This document shows, one piece after another, positions 50,215 through 57,732 of a DNA stretch of 59,680 nucleotides (positions are counted from its first letter, which is position 1; each line of letters opens with the position of its first letter). The stretch is from contig ONJY01000024.1 of NCBI GenBank assembly GCA_900318275.1, forward strand, positions 1 through 59,680. The letters are read 5' to 3'. The stretch is from an uncultured Bacteroidales bacterium (GTDB lineage Bacteria > Bacteroidota > Bacteroidia > Bacteroidales > P3). Both the position numbers and the translations under genes were made by a program. The notes under the pieces are model-generated. The model made no database searches and was not told the origin of the DNA. It saw only the letters and a list, made by a program, of their open reading frames with translations.

Positions 50215-50514
50215 TTAGTTTAGAAAGAGTTTCGGATAAATCTCTTTTGCAAACAGTTCCTCTACGTTGCCGGCATTGACGCTGTGCAGGATGAACCCAT
50301 CGGGGGTCTCCTCCACTTGCGGGCCGCGCTCCGCAGGTTCCATCCCTTCGCAGCCAACGGTTACGCCTTGGGCGCAATGACCGAGGCAGAAGCTCGCCTG
50401 AAGTTCCACGACATCTTCAACATCGTATTTCTTCAGCACCTCCTTGAAGGCCTCGATCACTTCGTATGACCCTTTCAGGTGACAGGAACTGCCAACACAA
50501 ACCTTGATAGTCAT
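50215..50514 (-). CDS. Thioredoxin-like [2Fe-2S] ferredoxin
   Basis: A 99-residue cytosolic protein of the thioredoxin-fold ferredoxin family (NuoE/HndA-related). Four cysteines, in CVGSSCHLKG and SFCLGHCAQG, should bind one [2Fe-2S] cluster. The surrounding pattern (VELQASFCLGHCAQGVTVGC) matches the hydrogenase-associated branch. It lies 26 nt upstream of the sensory hydrogenase and is the first gene of the cluster, so it may carry electrons to or from it. Its partner reductase is not visible here. Confidence 0.9.
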   Translation of the reverse strand: MTIKVCVGSSCHLKGSYEVIEAFKEVLKKYDVEDVVELQASFCLGHCAQGVTVGCEGMEPAERGPQVEETPDGFILHSVNAGNVEELFAKEIYPKLFLN

Positions 50515-50550
50515 ATTTTTCTGGTTTTTATTTTTAAAGTCTTAACTCTC

Positions 50551-50598
50551 AACTCCCCTCCCCCTCCCTTATTGGGAGAGGGGCCGGGGGTGAGGTTT
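50551..50598. repeat. REP-like GC-rich hairpin CCCCTCCC/GGGAGAGGGG
   Basis: Stem CCCCTCCCCCTCCC (50555-50568) pairs with GGGAGAGGGGCCGGGGG (50574-50590) across TTATT. This resembles the extragenic palindromes widely seen in bacteria whose chance translation reads LGEGPGVR. It ends ppdK or separates it from the ferredoxin gene. Confidence 0.7.
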
Positions 50599-50607
50599 TG
50601 TTTTATT

Positions 50608-53379
50608 TTATTTCTCTCTGGCTTCCTTGATGGCGGCCTGGGCGGCGGCGAGGCGGGCTACAGGCACGCGGAACGGCGAGCAGCTGACGTAGTTCATGCC
50701 GGCCTTGTAGAAGAACTCGGCAGCCGTCGGGTCACCGCCGTGTTCGCCGCAGACGCCGCACTTCAGGGCTGCGCGGGTCGAGCGGCCACGCTCGATACCC
50801 ATCTTCACCAGCTGGCCGACGCCTTCCTGGTCGAAGCTGTTGAACGGGTCGGCGGGGATGATCTTCTCGTCGACATAGGTCTTCACGATGGCGTTGACGT
50901 CGTCGCGGCTGAAGCCGAAGGTCATCTGTGTCAGGTCGTTGGTGCCGAAGCTGAAGAACTCGGCCACCTCGGCAATCTGGTCGGCAACGAGGGCGGCGCG
51001 CGGAATCTCTATCATGGTGCCGAACTTGTACTCGAACTTGACGCCGTACTTCTTCTCCACCTCTTCCTTCACCTCGGTGGCGATGGCTTTCTGGTGTTTC
51101 AGCTCGGCGGCGTTGATGGTCAGAGGCACCATGATCTCGAGCATCGGGTGCATGCCTTCTTTCATCAGCTCGCAGGTGGCGCTGAAGAGTGCGCGGAACT
51201 GCACGCGGGTAATCTCGCTGTAGATGATGCCCAGACGAACGCCGCGCAGACCCATCATCGGGTTGACCTCGTGGAGGCTCTCAACGCGCTTGCGCACATC
51301 CTCGTAGCTGATGCCGAGGCGCTTGGCGGCCTCTTTCATCTTCTCTTCACCCTGCGGGGCGAACTCGTGCAGCGGGGGGTCCATCAGGCGGAAGGTCAGG
51401 GGCTTGCCGTCAAGCACTTTCAGCGTGCCTTTGGCGCTCTCCTTGATGTAGGGTTCCAGCTCGTCGAGGGCGGCGATACGTTCCTCCTTGGTGTCGGCGA
51501 GGATCATGTTGCGCAGTTTCTCCAGCGGCTTCTCGCTGTTCTCGCCATAGAACATGTGCTCGATGCGGAACAGACCGATACCTTCGGCGCCGAAGTCGAT
51601 GGCCTTCTGGGCGTCGGCGGGGTTGTCGGCGTTGGTACGCACCCCCATCTTGCGGTATTTGTCCACCAGCTTCATGAACTCCTGGAACAGGGGGTTCTCG
51701 GTGGCGTCGATCATCTTCACCTCTTCGTCATAGACGTAGCCCTTCGTGCCGTTGAGGCTCAGCAGGTCGCCTTCGTGGAACACCTTGCCGTTGATGGTCA
51801 CGGAGCCACCTTCCTCGACGTTCACTTTCTTCTTGCCGTACTCGTCGGTCTTGACGGAAGTCTTCTCCATCTCGATCTTCACGGCGTCGCAACCCACGAT
51901 GCAGCATTTGCCCCAGCCGCGAGCCACGAGGGCGGCGTGCGAGGTCATACCGCCACGGGCGGTGAGGATGCCGTCGGCGGCACGCATGCCTTCGACGTCC
52001 TCGGGATTGGTTTCCTCGCGGACGAGGATGTTCTTAATCTTGGCAGCACGGTATTCCTTGGCCTTCTCGCTGGTGAGTGCTATGACACCCACGGCGCCGC
52101 CGGGGCCGGCGGGCAGACCTTTGGCGAGCACCTTGTGCTTCTTCTCGTCCTCGGCGTTGAGGATGGGGTGCAGCAGCTCGTCGAGCTGGGCGGGGCTGAT
52201 GCGCATCACCACCTCGCTCTCGTCGATGCGGCCTTCCTTCAGCATGTCGAAGGCCATGGTGAGGGCGGCGACGCCTGTGCGCTTGCCGACGCGGCACTGG
52301 AGCATGTAGAGCTTGCCGTCCTGGATGGTGAACTCGATGTCGAGCATGTCGTGGTAGGCATCCTCAAGGGTGGTGCGGATGTCGCAGAGCTCCTTGTAGG
52401 TCTCGGGCATGAGCTCCTGCATCGACTTCATCTCTTTGTTCTTCTCGTTCTTGGTCTCGTTGTTGAGGGGGTTGGGGGTACGGATACCGGCCACCACATC
52501 CTCGCCCTGGGCGTTGATGAGCCATTCGCCGTAGAACTGGTTGTCGCCGGTGGCGGGGTTGCGGGTGAAGGCCACGCCGGTGGCGCTGGTGTCACCCATG
52601 TTGCCGAAGACCATGGCCTGCACGTTGACTGCGGTGCCCCAGTCGTCGGGGATGCCCTCGATCTTGCGGTAGCTGACGGCCTTCTTGCCGTTCCAGCTCT
52701 TGAAGACGGCCTTGATGCCGCCGACCATCTGGGCACGTGCGTCGTCGGGGAACTCGACACCCAGCACCTCTTTCACGCGCACCTTGAAGGCTTCGGCCAG
52801 CTTCATCAGGTCCTCGGCGGTGAGCTCGGTGTCGCTCTTGTAGCCTTTGACGGCCTTGTACTCGTCGAGCATGTCGTCGAGCTGTTTGCGGATGCCCTTG
52901 CCGTCGGCGGGCTCTATGCCTTCGGCTTTCTCCATCACCACGTCGGCATACATCATGATAAGACGACGGTAGCTGTCATACACGAAACGGGGGTTGTTGG
53001 TCTTCTTCAGCATACCGGGGATGGTCTTGCTGCTGAGGCCGATGTTGAGGACGGTGTCCATCATGCCGGGCATCGACGAGCGGGCGCCCGAGCGGCAGCT
53101 CACCAGCAGGGGGTTCTCGGCATCGTCATATTTCATGCCCATGATTTTCTCGATATTCTCGACGCCCTTCCAGACCTCTTCCATCAGGCCCTTGGGGAGC
53201 TCGCAGTTGTTGGCATAGTAGGCCGTGCAGCACTCGGTAGTGATAGTCAAACCGGCAGGCACCGGCAGGCCCAGCAGGCACATCTCGGCCAGGTTGGCGC
53301 CCTTGCCGCCAAGGAGGTTCTTCATGTCAGCTTTTCCCTCGGCAGTCTTGCCGCCGAACGTGTAAACGTACTTAGTCAT
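50608..53379 (-). CDS. ppdK: Pyruvate, phosphate dikinase
   Basis: A 923-residue enzyme interconverting pyruvate + ATP + Pi and PEP + AMP + PPi. Domains in order: an N-terminal ATP-grasp nucleotide domain (GGKGANLAEMCLLGLPVPAG), a central swivelling domain with the phosphorylated histidine in GGMTSHAALVARGWGKCC, and a C-terminal PEP/pyruvate barrel with its cysteine in KCGVCGEHGGDP. Length is normal. In anaerobic fermenters it often works beside pyruvate kinase in glycolysis, using PPi. It has its own consensus promoter at 53438-53470. The hydrogenase cluster follows in the same direction after 93 nt containing a hairpin. Confidence 0.97.
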   Translation of the reverse strand: MTKYVYTFGGKTAEGKADMKNLLGGKGANLAEMCLLGLPVPAGLTITTECCTAYYANNCELPKGLMEEVWKGVENIEKIMGMKYDDAENPLLVSCRSGARSSMPGMMDTVLNIGLSSKTIPGMLKKTNNPRFVYDSYRRLIMMYADVVMEKAEGIEPADGKGIRKQLDDMLDEYKAVKGYKSDTELTAEDLMKLAEAFKVRVKEVLGVEFPDDARAQMVGGIKAVFKSWNGKKAVSYRKIEGIPDDWGTAVNVQAMVFGNMGDTSATGVAFTRNPATGDNQFYGEWLINAQGEDVVAGIRTPNPLNNETKNEKNKEMKSMQELMPETYKELCDIRTTLEDAYHDMLDIEFTIQDGKLYMLQCRVGKRTGVAALTMAFDMLKEGRIDESEVVMRISPAQLDELLHPILNAEDEKKHKVLAKGLPAGPGGAVGVIALTSEKAKEYRAAKIKNILVREETNPEDVEGMRAADGILTARGGMTSHAALVARGWGKCCIVGCDAVKIEMEKTSVKTDEYGKKKVNVEEGGSVTINGKVFHEGDLLSLNGTKGYVYDEEVKMIDATENPLFQEFMKLVDKYRKMGVRTNADNPADAQKAIDFGAEGIGLFRIEHMFYGENSEKPLEKLRNMILADTKEERIAALDELEPYIKESAKGTLKVLDGKPLTFRLMDPPLHEFAPQGEEKMKEAAKRLGISYEDVRKRVESLHEVNPMMGLRGVRLGIIYSEITRVQFRALFSATCELMKEGMHPMLEIMVPLTINAAELKHQKAIATEVKEEVEKKYGVKFEYKFGTMIEIPRAALVADQIAEVAEFFSFGTNDLTQMTFGFSRDDVNAIVKTYVDEKIIPADPFNSFDQEGVGQLVKMGIERGRSTRAALKCGVCGEHGGDPTAAEFFYKAGMNYVSCSPFRVPVARLAAAQAAIKEAREK

Positions 53380-53437
53380 CTTGTTTAAATTGTTTGTTTA
53401 TTGATTATTATATATTTTTTTCGGTTTTTTGAGACTG

Positions 53438-53470
53438 CAAAGATACGCTTTTTTTTTGAAATAATACAAA
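53438..53470 (-). promoter_or_regulatory. Consensus promoter for ppdK
   Basis: On the minus strand TTTG (53470-53467) lies 21 nt before TATCTTTG (53445-53438). The ATG at 53379 follows after a roughly 50-nt leader. Confidence 0.88.
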
Positions 53471-53567
53471 AATAATGGCCGATATTTCAACAAAATAATG
53501 CACCGTCCACCCTACCCTTTGAAAATGAAAAGCCTACACCGCCGCCACCTCTGCCGCGGAGCCGTAG

Positions 53568-53602
53568 TTGGGCGTTAGGAGTGATGAGTTAGGAGTTATG
53601 GG
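53568..53602. repeat. Tandem GAGTTAGGAGTTATG-type repeat
   Basis: Degenerate words related to GAGTTA/GTTATG, the same word family as 2211, 11649 and 57669, in a non-coding setting. Confidence 0.65.
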
Positions 53603-53724
53603 GTGTTGATGCCGTTTAGTAGCCGTTTAGGTGGGGTTGGCGGGAAAAGGCGACGACGAGGAGGAGCCTCGTTGCTGATGCCCGGCGGAAGGATGGTCGG
53701 GGGAATGAATTGGAACAGGTGTAC

Positions 53725-54639
53725 CTACTTCTTGTAGTGTGGATGGTAGGCGGCGATGGTGTTGCGCAGGGTGTCGCGCGTCAGGTGGGTGTAAATCTCT
53801 GTGGTGCTGATGCTTTCGTGGCCCAGCATCTCCTGCACGGCGCGGAGGTCGGCCCCGTTCTCCACAAGCTCGGTGGCGAAGCTGTGGCGCAGCGAATGGG
53901 GGCTCACCTTCTTGCGGATGCCGGCAGCGGCGACGGCGTCGCGCAGCATGATGAAGACCATCTGGCGCGTCAGCCGGTGGCCGCGACGGTTGAGGAAGAC
54001 TATCTTCTCCTCGCCCGGTTTCACGTCAAGGTGGCTGCGGACGTTGTGTATGTAGTTCAGCAACAGCTTGAGGGCGTGTTCGTTGATGGGTACCCAACGC
54101 TCTTTGTCACCCTTGCCTATCACCTTCAGATACTGCTCCTCGACGTAGATGCACGACAGGCGCAGCTCGGTGAGTTCGGAGACACGCAAACCACAGCCGT
54201 ACAACACCTCCACAATCACGTAGTTACGCTCGCCTTCGGGGAGGCTTCGGTCGAAAGTCTGCTGTATGGCCGTCACCTCGTCGTCGGTAAGCACGTCGGG
54301 CAGGTGGCGCGGCTTGATGGGCAGGTCGAGCAGGTCGGCAGGGCTGTCCTTGATGTCATCGTCGATGACCATCATGTGGAAGAACATACGCCAGCCGGAT
54401 ATCATGCGGCGCTGCGATGCGGGAGCGATTCCAAGGTCGCACAACTGCTTCAACAACTGCTGCAGGTAATCTTTCGTTACGCTCTTAGGCTCAATATCTT
54501 GCTCACACATGAACTGCTGCATGTGGTCGAAGTCCTGCATGTAGGCTTTCACGCTGTTGTCGGCCATGCCGCGCTCAAGTCGCAGGTAGGTCTCATAGTC
54601 CTGCCTGGAGCGTTGCCAAGTATGTTCCACATCAGCCAT
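53725..54639 (-). CDS. xerD: Site-specific tyrosine recombinase XerD-like
   Basis: A 304-residue recombinase resolving chromosome dimers at dif, usually with XerC. The N-terminal SAM-like DNA-binding domain covers residues 1-110. Catalytic residues are all visible: Arg152 (GCGLRVSEL), Lys176 (GKGDKERWVP), His248 and Arg251 (HSLRHSFATE), His274 (MLGHESISTT) and Tyr283 (IYTHL). The size and the match fit the housekeeping enzyme rather than a mobile-element integrase. The start ATG overlaps the mtgA stop by 1 nt (TGATG). No dif-like site was recognised by eye. Confidence 0.93.
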   Translation of the reverse strand: MADVEHTWQRSRQDYETYLRLERGMADNSVKAYMQDFDHMQQFMCEQDIEPKSVTKDYLQQLLKQLCDLGIAPASQRRMISGWRMFFHMMVIDDDIKDSPADLLDLPIKPRHLPDVLTDDEVTAIQQTFDRSLPEGERNYVIVEVLYGCGLRVSELTELRLSCIYVEEQYLKVIGKGDKERWVPINEHALKLLLNYIHNVRSHLDVKPGEEKIVFLNRRGHRLTRQMVFIMLRDAVAAAGIRKKVSPHSLRHSFATELVENGADLRAVQEMLGHESISTTEIYTHLTRDTLRNTIAAYHPHYKK

Positions 54640-55487
54640 CAGTCTTGCTTCATGCGCCAGAGGATGAACTCCACGAGGGTCTCGCGGTCCTTGTAGCGTT
54701 CTTTGCGCTTTTCTTTCGGTAAGTCGATGTTCACAGCCCCCCATCCGAAGCGTTCTTTTATGGCCGCGACCTGCTTTTTATAGAAAGGAGTCTGGTGCGC
54801 GGGGTTGCGCTTGAGGGGTGCCGGCAGCGTGGCGGCGAGCTGTGCGGCCTCGGTCTTGGTGAGGCGCTTGGCGGAGTGGCCGAAATAGTGCTGCGCCGCC
54901 GCTTCGGCTCCGTAGATGCCGTCGCCGAACTCTATGACGTTGAGGTATACCTCCATGATGCGCCGTTTGCCCCAAACGGCCTCAATCATAACGGTGTAGT
55001 AGGCCTCGAAGGCCTTGCGCACCATGTTGCGTGAATGCGGCAGGAAGGCGTTCTTGGCCGTCTGGTTGCTGATGGTGCTGCCCCCGCGGAAACGCCGGCC
55101 GCTCTTGTTCTCGCGGTAGGCCTGTTTCATCTGCCTGACGTCGAAGCCATGATGGTACATAAAGAGGCCGTCTTCGGCATATACCACAGCGGTAATCAGG
55201 TTGTTGCTGATGCTGTCGAGCGGCACATAGTCGCGCTCGAAGCACACCTTGCGGTCCTTGCTGAAGAGCTGCTGGCCGAAGCGCTGTATCATGAGCGGGG
55301 TGAGCGGCGGGTTGATGAACCAGCCGAGGAAGACCTGCAGCAGGGTGATGAGCCAGAGTGTGAGCACCGTGACCCACAAAACACGCCACACCTTGCCCAA
55401 GAAGCCGAGCTGACGCCATCCCTTGAGGGCAGCTTTCCGCTTCTGTCCGCTGGACTTCAATGTCTTATGTCTGTGTACCTTTGCCAT
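54639..55487 (-). CDS. mtgA: Monofunctional peptidoglycan glycosyltransferase
   Basis: An inner-membrane GT51 enzyme of 282 residues polymerising lipid II into glycan strands. One transmembrane helix at about residues 36-57 (LWVTVLTLWLITLLQVFLGW) follows a basic N-terminus. The catalytic domain has the active-site glutamate Glu105 in VYAEDGLFMYHHGFD, then RRFRGGSTISNQTAKN and AVWGKRRIMEVYLN, all GT51 signatures. There is no transpeptidase domain. ATG 55487 gives the usual N-terminus; upstream codons overlap the gapA start on the other strand. It shares a transcript with xerD. Confidence 0.94.
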   Translation of the reverse strand: MAKVHRHKTLKSSGQKRKAALKGWRQLGFLGKVWRVLWVTVLTLWLITLLQVFLGWFINPPLTPLMIQRFGQQLFSKDRKVCFERDYVPLDSISNNLITAVVYAEDGLFMYHHGFDVRQMKQAYRENKSGRRFRGGSTISNQTAKNAFLPHSRNMVRKAFEAYYTVMIEAVWGKRRIMEVYLNVIEFGDGIYGAEAAAQHYFGHSAKRLTKTEAAQLAATLPAPLKRNPAHQTPFYKKQVAAIKERFGWGAVNIDLPKEKRKERYKDRETLVEFILWRMKQD

Positions 55488-55497
55488 AAACGATATG

Positions 55498-55505
55498 CAA
55501 AGATA
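55498..55505 (-). promoter_or_regulatory. -7 element for mtgA-xerD
   Basis: TATCTTTG on the minus strand, 11 nt before the mtgA ATG. No good -33 TTTG is visible at the right spacing, so the call is partial. Confidence 0.5.
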
Positions 55506-55523
55506 CAAAAATAATAAAAAAGG

Positions 55524-55555
55524 TTTGCACATATTGAAAAAGTTTAATACTTTTG
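55524..55555 (+). promoter_or_regulatory. Consensus promoter for gapA
   Basis: TTTG at 55524-55527, then TACTTTTG at 55548-55555 after 20 nt; ATG at 55609. Confidence 0.88.
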
Positions 55556-55608
55556 TCAATTCAAAGTCCAAGTAACAAACAATATAAAACATTAAAAAAC
55601 AAAATACT

Positions 55609-56616
55609 ATGGCAAAAGTAGCAATCAATGGCTTCGGCCGAATTGGAAGAATGAGCTTCCGCGCAATGCTCGCCCACCCCGAGCTTGAAATCGTCGCTAT
55701 CAACGACCTCACCGATGCCAAAACCCTGGCATACCTGTTCAAATATGACTCTGTGCACGAGAACTTCGACGGCGAAGTGTACGCCGACGGCGACTGCCTC
55801 GTGGTGAACGGCAAGAAAGTGAAAATCTATGCCGAGCGCGACCCGCAGAACCTGCCTTGGGGCCAGCTTGGTGTCGACATCGTCGTTGAGTCGACCGGTC
55901 TGTTCAAGAAACGCGAGCAGATGATGAAGCACATCAACGCCGGTGCCAAGAAGGTCATCCTCACCGTCCCTGCCGGCAAGGCCGACGACGTCGACGCCAC
56001 CGTCGTGATGGGTGTCAACGACAACGTGCTCACCAAGGAGATGCAGCTCGTCAGCAACGCCAGCTGCACCACCAACTGCCTGGCCCCCGTGGCCAAGGTG
56101 CTCAACGACAAGTTCGGCATCAAGCGCGGTTTGATGAACACCATCCACAGCTACACCAACGACCAGAAGATCCTCGACCAGCCGCACAGCGACCTCCGTC
56201 GCGCCCGTGCTGCCGCCGTCAGCATCATCCCCACCAGCAGCGGCGCCGCCAAGGCTGTGGGTCTGGTAATCCCCGAACTCATGGGCAAGCTCGATGGCTT
56301 CGCCATGCGCGTCCCCACTCCCGACGGCAGCGTCGTTGACCTGACCGCCGAGCTGAACTGCAACGTCACCAAGGAGGAAATCAACGCCGCCGTCAAGGAG
56401 GCCGCCAATGGTGCCATGAAGGGTGTCCTCCAGTATGTCGACGAGCCTATCGTCAGCATCGACATCATCGACAACACCCACAGCAGCATCTTCGACAGCC
56501 TGCTGACCCAGGTGATGGACGGCAACTTCGTGAAGATCGTCAGCTGGTACGACAACGAGAAGGGCTACAGCACCCGCGTCGGTGACCTGGCCGCCAAACT
56601 CGCCAAGCTGCTCTAA
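55609..56616 (+). CDS. gapA: Glyceraldehyde-3-phosphate dehydrogenase
   Basis: A 335-residue cytosolic glycolytic enzyme oxidising glyceraldehyde-3-phosphate with NAD and Pi. The NAD motif is INGFGRIGRMSFRAML (residues 6-21). The catalytic cysteine is Cys153 in SNASCTTNCLAP, and the base His lies in LMNTIHSYTNDQ. SWYDNEKGYSTRVGD closes the protein. Codon choice is strongly C/G-ending and regular, as expected for a highly expressed gene. It has a consensus promoter and a cassette-type hairpin after the stop. Confidence 0.97.
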   Translation: MAKVAINGFGRIGRMSFRAMLAHPELEIVAINDLTDAKTLAYLFKYDSVHENFDGEVYADGDCLVVNGKKVKIYAERDPQNLPWGQLGVDIVVESTGLFKKREQMMKHINAGAKKVILTVPAGKADDVDATVVMGVNDNVLTKEMQLVSNASCTTNCLAPVAKVLNDKFGIKRGLMNTIHSYTNDQKILDQPHSDLRRARAAAVSIIPTSSGAAKAVGLVIPELMGKLDGFAMRVPTPDGSVVDLTAELNCNVTKEEINAAVKEAANGAMKGVLQYVDEPIVSIDIIDNTHSSIFDSLLTQVMDGNFVKIVSWYDNEKGYSTRVGDLAAKLAKLL

Positions 56617-56625
56617 TTCCGGATA

Positions 56626-56707
56626 ACGGTTAATGGTTAAGGGTTAATGGTTAATGAGGCTGACGCGGCACATCGGTGCGCAAGCCTTTAACCATTAACC
56701 TTTAATC
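56626..56707. repeat. Inverted-repeat cassette, GGTTAATG arms with GGCTGACGC core
   Basis: Words like GGTTAATGGTTAA on the left pair with TTTAACCATTAACC on the right. The core AGGCTGACGC / GCGCAAGCCT resembles that at 16303-16385. It begins 9 nt after the gapA stop and probably terminates it. Confidence 0.8.
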
Positions 56708-56910
56708 TTTAGGTGGGTTCTATAAATTCCACATTAAAAAAAATAATAAATATGTGTGCATTTAATTTTTTCAGCGCTTTTGCCCTTATTTCGGTATCTT
56801 TCCGATTGTCAGTTGGTTACAATGCACCACATTGCTCCCTCCTTCCGCACGTAGATCAGCTCGAAATAAGAACAAAATCGATTGAAAGCAATTTATAGAA
56901 CCCACCTTTA
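56708..56910. mobile_element. MITE-like element, 17-nt terminal inverted repeats, TTTA target duplication
   Basis: Perfect inverted ends GGTGGGTTCTATAAATT at 56712-56728 and their complement at 56890-56906 enclose 195 nt. Direct TTTA copies flank it at 56708-56711 and 56907-56910. An inner inverted pair CTTATTTCG/CGAAATAAG is also present. It has no transposase, so it looks like an internally deleted insertion sequence. It ends 14 nt before fabG and could affect its expression. Confidence 0.75.
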
Positions 56911-56924
56911 AACATTACCTACAA

Positions 56925-57671
56925 ATGATATTAGAAAACAAAACCGCCATCGTCACCGGAGCCACCCGCGGCATCGGTCACGCTATCGCTATACGCTTTG
57001 CCAAAGAGGGCTGCAACGTGGCTTTCTGCGGCCGCACACGCAACGCCGCCATGGAGGCCGTCGAGCAGGAACTGCTGGCTCTCGGCGTGAAAGCCAAGGG
57101 CTATGCCGCCGACGTGGCCGACTACGATTCCGCACAGGCCTTCGTCAAAGAGGTGCTGGCCGACTTCGGCAACGTCGACATACTCATCAACAACGCCGGC
57201 ATCACCGACGACAGCGCCGTGAAGCGCATGACCGAGGAACAGTTCGACCGCGTCCTGCACACCAACCTCAAGAGCGTTTTCTGCATGACCAAGGCCATAC
57301 AGCCGGCCATGTGGAAGCAAGGGCACGGCTCCATAGTCAACATCGGCTCGGTGGTGGGCATCGCGGGCAACTACAACCAGGCCAACTACGCCGCCTCCAA
57401 GGCCGGCATCATAGGCTTCAGCAAGAGCTGCGCCAAGGAGTTCGCCGCACGCAACATACGCGTCAACGTGGTGGCCCCGGGCTTCGTGCAGACAGAGATG
57501 ACCGCCGACATACCCAAGGAACTCATGGACACCTGGTGCAGCCGCATACCCATGAAGCGTCCCGGCACCACCGACGAGGTTGCACAGGCCTGCGTCTTCC
57601 TCGCCAGCGACATGTGTCCCTACATCACCAGCATCGTGCTGCCCATCTGCGGCGGCATGGAAGACGCGTAA
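56925..57671 (+). CDS. fabG: 3-oxoacyl-ACP reductase, FabG type
   Basis: A 248-residue cytosolic short-chain dehydrogenase reducing 3-oxoacyl-ACP with NADPH in fatty acid elongation. The cofactor motif is TGATRGIG (11-18); catalytic Ser142, Tyr155 and Lys159 lie in NIGSVVGIAGNYNQANYAASK, cited by residue. NNAGIT and RVNVVAPGFVQTEM are typical of FabG. The final VLPICGGMEDA differs from the usual VNGGMxM but keeps the GGM. The ATG lies 14 nt after a MITE-like element. A lipoprotein gene follows through a tandem repeat. Other short-chain dehydrogenase roles are possible but less likely. Confidence 0.92.
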   Translation: MILENKTAIVTGATRGIGHAIAIRFAKEGCNVAFCGRTRNAAMEAVEQELLALGVKAKGYAADVADYDSAQAFVKEVLADFGNVDILINNAGITDDSAVKRMTEEQFDRVLHTNLKSVFCMTKAIQPAMWKQGHGSIVNIGSVVGIAGNYNQANYAASKAGIIGFSKSCAKEFAARNIRVNVVAPGFVQTEMTADIPKELMDTWCSRIPMKRPGTTDEVAQACVFLASDMCPYITSIVLPICGGMEDA

Positions 57672-57732
57672 GAGTTAAGAGTTAAGAGTTATGAGTTATG
57701 AGTTAAGAGTTATGAGTTATAAGTTAAAAGTC
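57669..57732. repeat. Tandem GAGTTAAGAGTTATGA repeat supplying a start codon and N-terminus
   Basis: About eight degenerate 7-nt units (GAGTTAA, GAGTTAT) begin at the fabG stop. They include the ATGs at 57691 and 57712, so the first residues of the next protein (MSYKLK) are repeat-encoded. Confidence 0.85.

Larger units (their letters stand above)
53380..53724. other. 345-nt intergenic region between ppdK and xerD
   Basis: It holds the ppdK promoter (53438-53470), a GAGTTAGGAGTTATG repeat (53568-53602), two GCCGTTTAG words at 53611 and 53622, and a small stem ACGAGG/CCTCGT at 53656-53672 that may help end xerD. I see no gene. Confidence 0.75.
56617..56924. other. 308-nt region between gapA and fabG
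   Basis: It contains the inverted-repeat cassette 56626-56707 and a MITE-like element 56708-56910. An open frame of 61 codons across 56713-56898 lies within the element and is not convincing as a gene. Confidence 0.8.

Noticed and set aside
50479-53388. A 969-codon open frame on the plus strand across ppdK
   Set aside because: It is antisense to a complete, clearly homologous ppdK. In GC-rich coding DNA with strong codon bias the opposite strand often lacks stops. The translation is His/Val/Gly-rich with no domain.
53725-54639. The tyrosine recombinase as a mobile-element integrase for the exported-protein island
   Set aside because: It matches housekeeping XerD, overlaps mtgA by 1 nt and lies 24 kb away; no attachment repeats or other mobility genes were seen.
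54639-55814. A 391-residue version of mtgA
   Set aside because: The extra 109 residues cross the divergent gapA promoter and start region; the shorter form begins at a normal ATG and matches the family.
56713-56898. A 61-codon frame in the MITE-like element
   Set aside because: It spans the terminal repeats of a short element and has no transposase motif; at most it is a remnant.
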